From: Burkholderia sp. BCC1644
GTDB lineage: Bacteria; Pseudomonadota; Gammaproteobacteria; Burkholderiales; Burkholderiaceae
DNA length: 64,000 nt
NCBI RefSeq assembly: GCF_902833225.1
Contig: NZ_CADFEI010000016.1
Span: 124,001-188,000 of the forward strand
Reading direction: 5' to 3'
Shown piece by piece: positions 27,648 through 34,798 of the stretch. A model generated the notes under the pieces. That model worked only from the letters and a program-made list of their open reading frames with translations. It was not told where the DNA came from and did not search any database. The first letter of the stretch is position 1, and each line of letters opens with the position of its first letter. The translations under genes were made by a program, and so were the position numbers.

Positions 27648-28472
27648 ATGAATCCCGAACATTCCCCGCTCGGCAAGGCCACCGTCTACGCGGCGCAGTA
27701 CGACGCGTCGCTGCTGTTCCCGATCCCGCGCGCCGGTGCGCGCGAGCAGCTCGGCATCACGTCGGCGCTGCCGTTCTTCGGCACCGACATCTGGAACGCG
27801 TACGAGCTGTCGTGGCTCAATGCGCGCGGCAAGCCGCAGGTCGCGGTCGCGACGTTCTACGTGCCGGCCGAATCGCCGGCCATCGTCGAATCGAAGTCGT
27901 TCAAGCTGTATCTCGGCTCGTTCGCGCAGTCGAAGTTCGACTCGATCGACGCGGTGCGCGACGTGCTGAAGCGCGACGTGTCGGCCGCGTGCGGCGCGAC
28001 CGTGTCGGTGCAGCTGGTGTCGGCGCACGATTTCGGCAAGCTCGAGATGGACGAGCTCGACGGGCTGTCGCTCGACCGCCTCGATCTCGATACCGACATC
28101 TACGAACCCGATCCGTCGCTGCTGTCGGCCGCCGAGGACGAAGCGCCGGTCGAGGAGACGCTCGTGTCCGACCTGCTGCGCTCGAACTGCCCGGTCACGG
28201 GCCAGCCCGACTGGGGCAGCGTGCAGGTCCACTACGTCGGGCCGCAGATCGACCACGCGGGCCTGCTGCGCTACATCATCTCGTTCCGCAATCACACGGG
28301 CTTTCACGAGCAGTGCGTCGAGCGGATCTTCCTCGACATCATGCGCGCGTGCAAACCGGTGAAACTCGCGGTGTACGCGCGCTACACGCGTCGCGGCGGG
28401 CTCGACATCAATCCGTTCCGCACCAACTACAACCAGCCGATGCCGGACAACGCACGCACTGCGCGGCAGTGA
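27648..28472 (+). CDS. queF: NADPH-dependent 7-cyano-7-deazaguanine reductase QueF
   Basis: Tunnel-fold nitrile reductase of 274 residues that makes preQ1 in queuosine tRNA modification. This is the long bimodular form. The substrate/NADPH motif ESKSFKLYL is at residues 81-89, the catalytic cysteine is Cys181 in LRSNCPVTGQPDWG, with Asp188 as the acid, and FRNHTGFHEQCVERIF follows. It is probably co-transcribed with ilvA. No preQ1 riboswitch is expected or seen in the 12-bp gap. A good intrinsic terminator follows at 28545. Confidence 0.96.
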   Translation: MNPEHSPLGKATVYAAQYDASLLFPIPRAGAREQLGITSALPFFGTDIWNAYELSWLNARGKPQVAVATFYVPAESPAIVESKSFKLYLGSFAQSKFDSIDAVRDVLKRDVSAACGATVSVQLVSAHDFGKLEMDELDGLSLDRLDLDTDIYEPDPSLLSAAEDEAPVEETLVSDLLRSNCPVTGQPDWGSVQVHYVGPQIDHAGLLRYIISFRNHTGFHEQCVERIFLDIMRACKPVKLAVYARYTRRGGLDINPFRTNYNQPMPDNARTARQ

Positions 28473-28544
28473 CGGCGGTCGGTGGCCGCCGCGGTTCGCG
28501 GTTCGCAGTTCCCGGTTGGCGACGCGCGGCCGCCAATCCGGACA

Positions 28545-28582
28545 AAACGGCCCGACCGGATTCAACCGGCCGGGCCGTTTTT
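28545..28582 (+). terminator. intrinsic terminator of the ilvA-queF unit
   Basis: A stem of 14 paired bases with one mismatch (28545-28559 against 28566-28580) ends in GTTTTTC on the plus strand. On the minus strand the tail is TTTTG, so it may also serve the opposing VOC-family gene. Confidence 0.85.
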
Positions 28583-28613
28583 CATTGCACGCGGGAGCGC
28601 GGACGGCCCGCGG

Positions 28614-29033
28614 TCACCCGCTTGCCGGCCGCTCCGGCAGGATCTCCACCAGGCGCAGCAGGTAACCGTCGGGATCCTGTACCAGCATCTCGACCTGGCC
28701 ATGCTCGATCTCGCCCTCCCGATACCAGGACGTACGCGGCTCGACGAACAGCGTCACGCCCGCGGCGCGAATCCTGTCGAGAATGGGGTCGAGCGCATCG
28801 ACCTCGATCTGAAAATTGATCCCGCGTCCGAACGGCGGCTCAAGCGGGCCGGTCAGCCAGCCCTCCGGGCCGTACTGCTCGAGCATCAGCTGAGCCCGCC
28901 CGATTTCAAGATAGGCGAAGCCGTCTTCCGGACGTTCGAAGCGAATCCGGAATCCCAGCACGTCACGATAGAAGCGAACGCTTCCGGCAAGGTCCGAGCA
29001 GATCAGCTCCGGCACCAGCGCAGCCCATTCCAT
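28614..29033 (-). CDS. VOC-superfamily (glyoxalase/bleomycin-resistance-like) protein
   Basis: A 139-residue vicinal-oxygen-chelate protein. The first half-motif is ALVPELICSDLAGSVRFYRD followed by VLGFRIRFE; the second has HGQVEMLVQDPDGYLLRLVE, the usual second metal-ligand strand. It resembles bleomycin-resistance-like proteins, but such sequences may be enzymes, chelators or drug-binding proteins and the substrate is unknown. The ATG at 29033 (MEWAALVPEL) has a GGGAA ribosome-binding site. Positioned after the terminator of the RidA gene, it probably has its own promoter in the 115-bp gap. Confidence 0.8.
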   Translation of the reverse strand: MEWAALVPELICSDLAGSVRFYRDVLGFRIRFERPEDGFAYLEIGRAQLMLEQYGPEGWLTGPLEPPFGRGINFQIEVDALDPILDRIRAAGVTLFVEPRTSWYREGEIEHGQVEMLVQDPDGYLLRLVEILPERPASG

Positions 29034-29148
29034 GTATTTCCCGTCCGTAGGGTCATGCGGCACATTACATGAACCGGCGGGTGGCGTTGCGGCGGTTGCC
29101 GCCGCAGGCGCGTCGAGCAACGGTCGAACCGTGCGCGCCACATGACAA

Positions 29149-29184
29149 AACGGGCCCGGCGCACGTGAATGCGCCGGGCCCGTT
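29149..29184 (-). terminator. strong intrinsic terminator after the RidA gene
   Basis: A perfect 15-bp stem (29149-29163 with 29170-29184, loop CGTGAA) is followed on the minus strand by TTTTG. It ends the rpiR-deacylase-ridA transcript. Confidence 0.88.
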
Positions 29185-29208
29185 GCGTAGCGGCTCGCCG
29201 TTGCGGCG

Positions 29209-29595
29209 TTACTTCGCCGGCGCCTTGTACGCGATGCAGTCGACTTCGACCTTGCAGTCGATGACCATGCTCGACTGCACGCACGCGCGTGCCGGCGGAT
29301 GCTCGCCGAAGTACGACACGAACACCTTGTTGAACGACGCGAAATCGCGCGCGTCGTCGAGCCACACGCCGCAGCGCACGACGTGTTCGAGGCCGTAGCC
29401 GGCTTCCTTCAGGATCGCGATCACGTTCTCGATCGTCTGCTTCGACTGCGTGACGATCCCGCCTTCGACGACCTCGCCGTTCACCATCGGCGTCTGGCCC
29501 GACACGTACAGCCAGCCGTCGGCCTCGACCGCACGCGCGAACGGCATCACCTGGCCGCCGGTCCCCTTCGCTTCGCCCACGCCATATCGCTTCAT
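29209..29595 (-). CDS. RidA-family enamine/imine deaminase
   Basis: A 128-residue RidA/YjgF/YER057c protein. The family hydrolyses reactive enamine/imine intermediates released by PLP enzymes such as serine/threonine dehydratases and D-amino acid deaminases. The conserved C-terminal block reads PPARACVQSSMVIDCKVEVD, including the arginine that contacts the substrate carboxylate, and WLYVSGQTPM appears near the N-terminus. Start ATG 29595 (MKRYGVGEAK) is the last plausible methionine before the conserved region. It is downstream of an N-acyl-D-amino-acid deacylase, so it likely protects against imines made from the freed D-amino acid by the divergent deaminase. Confidence 0.88.
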   Translation of the reverse strand: MKRYGVGEAKGTGGQVMPFARAVEADGWLYVSGQTPMVNGEVVEGGIVTQSKQTIENVIAILKEAGYGLEHVVRCGVWLDDARDFASFNKVFVSYFGEHPPARACVQSSMVIDCKVEVDCIAYKAPAK

Positions 29596-29673
29596 CGTTT
29601 CACTCCTCACAGTTCGGTTACGGATGCGCGCGCCGGCAGCGGCACGCGCGGAAGATCGGAACAACTGCCGCGC

Positions 29674-31155
29674 TCAGAACGCGGCGTCGGCACTCGCCGC
29701 CACACGCTCGCCGCGCGCGACGAAGCCGCCGGCGCGCTCGCCGGTCGGCTGGCCGTTTTCATACGTCAGCACGCCGTTCACCCACACCGCGTCGATCCCG
29801 TGCGCGGGCTGTTGCGGCTTCTCGAACGTCGCCGCGTCGATCACGCGCGCCGGGTCGAACAGCACGAGGTCCGCGTGGTAGCCGACCTGCACTTCGCCGC
29901 GCTTCGCGATCCCGTAGCGGCGCGCGGACAGCGACGTCATCTTGCGAATCGCCTCCTCGAGCGGCAGCAGGTTCGTGTCGCGCACGTAATGGCCGAGCAC
30001 GCGCGGGAACGCGCCCCACAGCCGCGGATGCGGCAGCGGATCGTTCGGCAGGCCGTCGGATCCGACCATCGTCGCGGGGTGCGACAGGATCCGGCGCACG
30101 TCGTCCTCGGACATGTTGTGGTACACGGCGCCGGCCGGGCGGATGCGCTGCGCGGCTTCCTGCTCGGTCACGCCCCAGTCCGCCGCGATCGCCTTCAGCA
30201 GCTTGCCCGCGACTTCCGGGTGCGGCTCCGACCACGTGATCGTGATGTCGATGTCGCCCGTCACCTGCTTCAGGTCGAGCGTCGACGAGCTGCGGCTGTA
30301 CGGATAGCAGTCGCAGCCGACCGGCTGGTAGCGGCGCGCGCCTTCGAGCGAGGCGAGCACTTCGGTGCTGCGCCCCCAGTTCGACGGACCCGCGCACTTC
30401 AGGTGCGAAATCACGACCGGCACGCGCGCATGGCGGCCAACCTGGTACGCCTCTTCCATTGCGTCGAGGATCGCGTCGAATTCGGTGCGCATGTGCGTCG
30501 TGTACAGCGCGCCGGCTTTCGCGAGCGGCTCGGCGAGCGCCATCACTTCCTCGGCCGGCGCCGCGAACGCGGAGCCGTACGCGAGGCCCGACGACAGGCC
30601 GAGTGCGCCGTTCGCGAGTGCCTCTTCAAGCTGCGCGCGCATCCCGGCGATCTCGCCGTCCGTCGCCGCGCGGTCGAGGCGGTCCATCTGGTTGTTGCGC
30701 AGCGCCGTGTGGCCGACGAGCGCCGCGACGTTGACGGCCGGATGCGCGGCGTTCACGGCCGCGACGTAGTCGGCGAAGGTCGGGTACTGGAACGCGCCGC
30801 GCTCGCCGAGCAAGTTCATCGGATCGGGCGGATCGCCGGCGAGCGTCACCGGCGATGCGCTGATCCCGCAGTTGCCGACGATCACGGTCGTCACGCCCTG
30901 CGAGATCTTCGGGATCATCTCCGGCGCGCGGATCACGTGCGTGTCGTCGTGCGTGTGCACGTCGACGAAGCCCGGCGCCAGCGCGCGGCCATTCGCATCG
31001 ACGACGTTCTCGGCCAGCCAGTTCGACAGGTTGCCGATCGCGGCGATCTGGCCGTTGCGGATCGCGACGTCGCGCGTGACGGGCGGTGCGCCGGTGCCGT
31101 CGTACAGCTGCGCGCCGACGATCAGCGTATCGGCGGCTTCGGGATGCGAATGCAT
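29674..31155 (-). CDS. N-acyl-D-amino-acid deacylase (D-aminoacylase)
   Basis: Amidohydrolase-superfamily enzyme of 493 residues that would cleave N-acyl groups from D-amino acids. Metal-binding residues are His67 and His69 in PGFVDVHTHDD and Cys96 in VGNCGIS, the cysteine that bridges zinc in known D-aminoacylases. A later block is VVISHLKCAGPSNWGR and the aspartate region TMVGSDGLPND. The start at 31155 (MHSHPEAADT) is two bases after the RpiR-regulator stop, and its AGGAGA ribosome-binding site lies inside that stop region, so translation is coupled. The acyl chain and side-chain preference cannot be told. Confidence 0.9.
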   Translation of the reverse strand: MHSHPEAADTLIVGAQLYDGTGAPPVTRDVAIRNGQIAAIGNLSNWLAENVVDANGRALAPGFVDVHTHDDTHVIRAPEMIPKISQGVTTVIVGNCGISASPVTLAGDPPDPMNLLGERGAFQYPTFADYVAAVNAAHPAVNVAALVGHTALRNNQMDRLDRAATDGEIAGMRAQLEEALANGALGLSSGLAYGSAFAAPAEEVMALAEPLAKAGALYTTHMRTEFDAILDAMEEAYQVGRHARVPVVISHLKCAGPSNWGRSTEVLASLEGARRYQPVGCDCYPYSRSSSTLDLKQVTGDIDITITWSEPHPEVAGKLLKAIAADWGVTEQEAAQRIRPAGAVYHNMSEDDVRRILSHPATMVGSDGLPNDPLPHPRLWGAFPRVLGHYVRDTNLLPLEEAIRKMTSLSARRYGIAKRGEVQVGYHADLVLFDPARVIDAATFEKPQQPAHGIDAVWVNGVLTYENGQPTGERAGGFVARGERVAASADAAF

Positions 31156-31157
31156 GG

Positions 31158-32096
31158 TCAGTCTCCTACCGGTTGACGGTCTCCGCCGCCGCGGTGCGCA
31201 TCGAGCGCATGCTTGATGCGGCGCAGCGATTCTCGGCCCGCATCGCCGAGCCGCAATGCGACTCCGGTGACGAGCACGTCGATCGCCATCATCATCGCGT
31301 AACGCGATGTCGAGGGCTTGTAAATGAAATCGGTTTCGAATGCGACGACCGGGATCAGGTGGTCGGCGAGCTTCGCGAGCGGCGACGCCGGCGCGGTAAT
31401 CGCGATCAGCTTCGCGCCGTAGCGCTTCGCGAGCCGGCAGCTTTCGAGCAGCTCGGGCACGCGCCCGCTCACCGACAGCGCGACGACGACGGTGTCGCGC
31501 GACAGCGTCGCGGCCACCATGCGCTGCAGCACGCTGTCCTGATAGCTCGCGACCGGCCGGCCGAAGCGCACGAGCCGGAAGCGCAGCTCGTCGGCGAGCG
31601 CGGTGGAGCCGCCGCCCTGCCCGTACACGTAGGTCATCTTCGCGCCGGTGAGCAGGTCGGCCGCCGCCTCGAACGACGTGTTGCGCAGCAACTGATGGTT
31701 GTGCGCGAGCGCCACGCGGATCTCGTCGTAGACCATCGACGCGGGGCTCGTATCGTCGTCCGGCGCGGCGTCGGACGGCACCAGGAAGCGCTGGCCGACG
31801 GCCGCCGCCTGCGCGACGAGCACCTTCAGTTCGCGTACGTCGCGGCAGCCGACGGCTTTCGCGAAACGCGTGACCGTCGCGACGCTGACTTCCGCGTCGC
31901 GCGCGAGCGCGCCGATGCTCGCATGCGCGGCGCGCGCGAGATCGGCAAGGATGAACGCGGCGACCTTGCGCTCGGCTTCGCGCAACTCGGGCGCGCATTC
32001 GGCGATCCGCGCGACGATGTCGAGGACCGGCGCGGCGGCCGGAGCCGGCTGGAGCTGGGCCGCGAGCGGAGCGGACGGGGATGCGGGCGTATTCAT
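31158..32096 (-). CDS. MurR/RpiR-family transcriptional regulator
   Basis: A 312-residue regulator with an N-terminal RpiR helix-turn-helix (ASIGALARDAEVSVATVTRF followed by AKAVGCRDVRELKVLV) and a C-terminal SIS sugar-phosphate-binding domain (YVYGQGGGSTALADELRFRL and VVALSVSGRVPELLE). RpiR regulators usually sense phosphorylated sugars, so its place beside D-amino-acid genes is notable. It heads the leftward unit and is divergent from the PLP deaminase gene, and the 119-bp gap between them carries two inverted repeats that may be its operators. Confidence 0.92.
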   Translation of the reverse strand: MNTPASPSAPLAAQLQPAPAAAPVLDIVARIAECAPELREAERKVAAFILADLARAAHASIGALARDAEVSVATVTRFAKAVGCRDVRELKVLVAQAAAVGQRFLVPSDAAPDDDTSPASMVYDEIRVALAHNHQLLRNTSFEAAADLLTGAKMTYVYGQGGGSTALADELRFRLVRFGRPVASYQDSVLQRMVAATLSRDTVVVALSVSGRVPELLESCRLAKRYGAKLIAITAPASPLAKLADHLIPVVAFETDFIYKPSTSRYAMMMAIDVLVTGVALRLGDAGRESLRRIKHALDAHRGGGDRQPVGD

Positions 32097-32119
32097 CTGC
32101 GGATCAGGTTGCGAAGCTT

Positions 32120-32138
32120 GATGTTACTAAATAACATC
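32120..32138. promoter_or_regulatory. candidate RpiR operator 1
   Basis: Perfect 7-base inverted repeat GATGTTA-5-TAACATC in the divergent gap. The size and AT-rich centre (CTAAA) resemble operators of RpiR relatives such as HexR. It is 24 bases upstream of the rpiR start. Confidence 0.55.
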
Positions 32139-32143
32139 ACCGC

Positions 32144-32170
32144 GCAGATGCTACTTTCTGTACCATCTGC
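32144..32170. promoter_or_regulatory. candidate RpiR operator 2 or promoter-overlapping dyad
   Basis: Inverted repeat GCAGATG-13-CATCTGC close to the first repeat and facing the deaminase gene. Its longer spacer makes its role less certain. Confidence 0.4.
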
Positions 32171-32215
32171 GTGTCAACTTCAGTGCAATGCATAGTGATG
32201 ATGGAGCGGGATGAC

Positions 32216-33496
32216 ATGAAAGTTACAAACTATCAGGAAGCGACGATCGACCCGTTCGGCAAGGGTCTGGGCAATCTGCCGAGCGCGAGCGTGCCGCTCG
32301 GCGACGCAGGCCGGCTCGAGTGGAACCTGCTCGCCGAAGACGTCAGCCTGCCGGCCGCCGTGCTTTACGAAGACCGCGTCGAACACAACCTGAACTGGAT
32401 GCAGGCATTCGTCCAGAAATATGGCGTCCAGTTCGCGCCGCACGGCAAGACGACGATGGCGCCGCAACTGTTCCGCCGCCAGCTCGACGCCGGCGCGTGG
32501 GGCATCACGCTCGCGACCGCGCACCAGACGCAGGCCGCGTATCACGGCGGCGTGCGGCGCGTGCTGCTCGCGAACCAGCTGGTCGGCCGCCAGAACATGA
32601 CGATCATCGCCGGGCTGCTGTCGGATCCCGATTTCGAATTCTTCTGTCTCGTCGATTCCGCGGAAAGCGTCGACCAGCTCGGCCGCTTCTTCGGCGACGC
32701 GAAGAAATCGCTGAACGTGCTGATCGAGCTCGGCGTGCCGGGCGGCCGCGCGGGCGTGCGCGATGCCGCGCAGCGCGAGGCCGTGCTGGCCGCGATCGCG
32801 CGCTATCCGGACACGTTGAAGCTGGCCGGCATCGAACTCTATGAAGGCGTGCTGAAAGAGGAAGGCGAGATCCGCACGTTCCTGCAGGAAGCCGTCGCGC
32901 TCACGCGCGAACTCGCCGAAGCAGGCCGCTTCGCGCGCACGCCGGCGATCCTGTCCGGCGCCGGATCGGCGTGGTACGACGTGGTCGCGGAAGAGTTCAG
33001 GAAGGCGTCCGACGCGGGCTTCGCGGAAGTCGTGCTGCGTCCGGGCTGCTACCTGACGCACGACGTCGGCATCTACAAGAAGGCGCAGACCGACGTGTTC
33101 GCACGCAACCCGATCGCGCGCACGATGGGCGAAGGGCTGCTGCCGGCGCTGCAGCTGTGGGCGTACGTGCAGTCGGTGCCGGAAGCCGACCGCGCGATCG
33201 TCGCGCTCGGCAAGCGCGACGCGGCGTTCGACGCGGGCCTGCCCGAGCCGGCGCGCCACTTCCGCCCGGGCCGCGACACCGCGCCGCGCGACGTCGCCGC
33301 GACCGAAGGCTGGGCCGTGACCGGGATGATGGACCAGCACGCGTACCTGCAGATCCCGCCGGGCGCGGACGTGAAGGTCGGCGACATGGTCGCGTTCGAC
33401 ATCTCGCACCCGTGCCTGACGTTCGACAAGTGGCGCCAGGTGCTCGTGCTCGATCCGCAGTTCCGCGTGACGGAAGTCGTCGAAACGTTCTTCTGA
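32216..33496 (+). CDS. PLP-dependent D-amino acid deaminase (DSD1/D-threonine aldolase fold)
   Basis: A 426-residue fold-type III PLP enzyme like eukaryotic D-serine dehydratase and D-threonine aldolase. The PLP lysine is Lys78 in VQFAPHGKTTMAP. The metal site is HPC in AFDISHPCLTFDKW, equivalent to the His-x-Cys zinc site of D-serine dehydratase, which favours dehydratase/deaminase over aldolase chemistry. The start at 32216 has GGAG nine bases upstream; in-frame ATGs at 32198 and 32201 are alternatives. Together with the divergent D-aminoacylase and RidA genes, it would turn acyl-D-amino acids into 2-oxoacids, ammonia and acyl acids. Confidence 0.87.
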   Translation: MKVTNYQEATIDPFGKGLGNLPSASVPLGDAGRLEWNLLAEDVSLPAAVLYEDRVEHNLNWMQAFVQKYGVQFAPHGKTTMAPQLFRRQLDAGAWGITLATAHQTQAAYHGGVRRVLLANQLVGRQNMTIIAGLLSDPDFEFFCLVDSAESVDQLGRFFGDAKKSLNVLIELGVPGGRAGVRDAAQREAVLAAIARYPDTLKLAGIELYEGVLKEEGEIRTFLQEAVALTRELAEAGRFARTPAILSGAGSAWYDVVAEEFRKASDAGFAEVVLRPGCYLTHDVGIYKKAQTDVFARNPIARTMGEGLLPALQLWAYVQSVPEADRAIVALGKRDAAFDAGLPEPARHFRPGRDTAPRDVAATEGWAVTGMMDQHAYLQIPPGADVKVGDMVAFDISHPCLTFDKWRQVLVLDPQFRVTEVVETFF

Positions 33497-33511
33497 CGCC
33501 CATTGCGCGCC

Positions 33512-33536
33512 CCGCCCCGCCGCTCGCGCGGGGCGG
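33512..33536 (+). terminator. GC hairpin after the deaminase gene
   Basis: An 8-bp stem (CCGCCCCG at 33512-33519 with CGGGGCGG at 33529-33536) lies 16 bases past the stop. There is no U-tract, so it is a weak terminator candidate. Confidence 0.4.
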
Positions 33537-33650
33537 CCGTCACGCGCGCTTCAATCTGCCGGAGTACACTGCGCTTTCGTCCCCGGGGCCCCTCGCGGCC
33601 GTTGCGCACGGCGCGAACGGGCCTTCAACGCTGCTTCACTGGAGAAAGCC

Positions 33651-34232
33651 ATGGCCGCGAAGAAGATCCTGTTCCTGACCGGCGATTTCGCCGAAGACTA
33701 CGAAACGATGGTGCCGTTCCAGGCGCTGCAGGCCGTCGGCCACCACGTCGATGCAGTCTGCCCGGGCAAGCGCGCGGGCGACAAGATCAAGACCGCGATC
33801 CACGATTTCGAAGGCGACCAGACCTACACCGAGAAGCCCGGCCACCAGTTCACGCTGAATGCCGCATTCGACGACGTCGACGCCGCGCGCTACGACGCAC
33901 TCGCGATCGCGGGCGGCCGTGCCCCCGAATACCTGCGACTCGATCCGAAGGTGATCTCGCTCGTGCGCGAGTTCGCCGAAGCCGGCAAGCCGATCGCCGC
34001 GATCTGCCATGCGGCGCAACTGCTCGCAGCAGCCGACGTGATCCGCGGCAAGCGCATTTCGGCCTACCCGGCGTGCGCGCCCGAGGTGAAGCTCGCGGGC
34101 GGCGAATACGCGGACATCCCGGTCGACGCGGCCGTGACCGACGCGCCGTTCGTCACCGCACCTGCCTGGCCCGCGCACCCGGCCTGGCTCGCGCAGTTCC
34201 TCGCACTGCTGGGCACGCGCATCGAGCTGTGA
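33651..34232 (+). CDS. DJ-1/PfpI-family protein
   Basis: A 193-residue single-domain protein of the DJ-1/ThiJ/PfpI superfamily. The nucleophile-elbow cysteine is Cys119 followed by His120 in IAAICHAAQLL, and the acidic partner is Glu15 in GDFAEDYE. Members act as glyoxalases, deglycases, hydratases or chaperones; the C-H pair after the elbow is more like the PfpI/YhbO branch than human DJ-1. It stands alone between the D-amino-acid genes and the MarR-efflux pair, so context does not reveal the substrate. It is convergent with the MarR gene. Confidence 0.86.
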   Translation: MAAKKILFLTGDFAEDYETMVPFQALQAVGHHVDAVCPGKRAGDKIKTAIHDFEGDQTYTEKPGHQFTLNAAFDDVDAARYDALAIAGGRAPEYLRLDPKVISLVREFAEAGKPIAAICHAAQLLAAADVIRGKRISAYPACAPEVKLAGGEYADIPVDAAVTDAPFVTAPAWPAHPAWLAQFLALLGTRIEL

Positions 34233-34268
34233 ACCTGAATCGAATCGGGAAGGAATGAGATGCCGGCC

Positions 34269-34288
34269 GGCGGCGCGCTCGCGCCGCC
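34269..34288. terminator. GC hairpin between convergent DJ-1 and marR-type genes
   Basis: GGCGGCGCG and CGCGCCGCC are inverted with a 2-base centre, so the practical loop is four bases. It sits in the 68-bp convergent gap and has no U-tract. Confidence 0.35.
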
Positions 34289-34300
34289 CTGCCCGGCGTT

Positions 34301-34747
34301 TCAGCGCGCGGCCGGCGCCGAGCCAACGTCCGCGATCCGCGTTTCCAGCATCGCGAGCGCACCCGACAGCGCATTCAGCACGTCGTCCGGCAACTGCGCC
34401 ATCGTCTGTTCGAGAAACGCCTTGCGGCGCGGCAGGCACGCGTCGAATGCCGCGCGGCCTTCGTCCGTCAGCGTGACGTTGGTCACGCGATTGTCGCGTG
34501 CATCGGATTCGCGCTGGATCCAGCCGAGCGCGTCGAGCGACTTCAACTGGCGCGTGAGCGCGCCCGGATCGATGCGCAGCACTTCGACGAGCTTCTTCTG
34601 CGACGAATGCCCGCCCATCGTGTGCAGTGCGACCATGATGCGCCAGCGCGGCATCGGCTGCCCGACGTGCGCTTCGAACGCGCTCATGAACGCTCGATAC
34701 GTGCGTCCGAATTGCTGCAAGATCGCGACGCGGTCCTGTTCTTCCAT
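34301..34747 (-). CDS. MarR-family transcriptional regulator
   Basis: A 148-residue winged-helix repressor. The DNA-binding part includes RWRIMVALHTMGGHSSQKKL, recognition helix region IDPGALTRQLKSLDALGWIQ and the wing RESDARDNRVTNVTLTDEGR. The C-terminal helices complete the dimer interface. It lies 51 bp downstream of an EmrB-type drug exporter gene in the same direction, so it probably represses that exporter in response to a phenolic or drug ligand. A partial dyad related to one in the exporter promoter is just upstream of the gene. Confidence 0.9.
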   Translation of the reverse strand: MEEQDRVAILQQFGRTYRAFMSAFEAHVGQPMPRWRIMVALHTMGGHSSQKKLVEVLRIDPGALTRQLKSLDALGWIQRESDARDNRVTNVTLTDEGRAAFDACLPRRKAFLEQTMAQLPDDVLNALSGALAMLETRIADVGSAPAAR

Positions 34748-34773
34748 GCGCTGATTTCGTTTCCGGTAAATCG

Positions 34774-34786
34774 TTGACTCGTTGAA
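34774..34786. promoter_or_regulatory. partial dyad upstream of the marR gene
   Basis: TTGACTCGTTGAA lies 27 bases before the MarR start. It shares its first nine bases, TTGACTCGT, with the palindrome upstream of the exporter (read on the other strand), so both could be bound by the MarR protein. Confidence 0.4.
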
Positions 34787-34798
34787 TCGCCTGATCGG

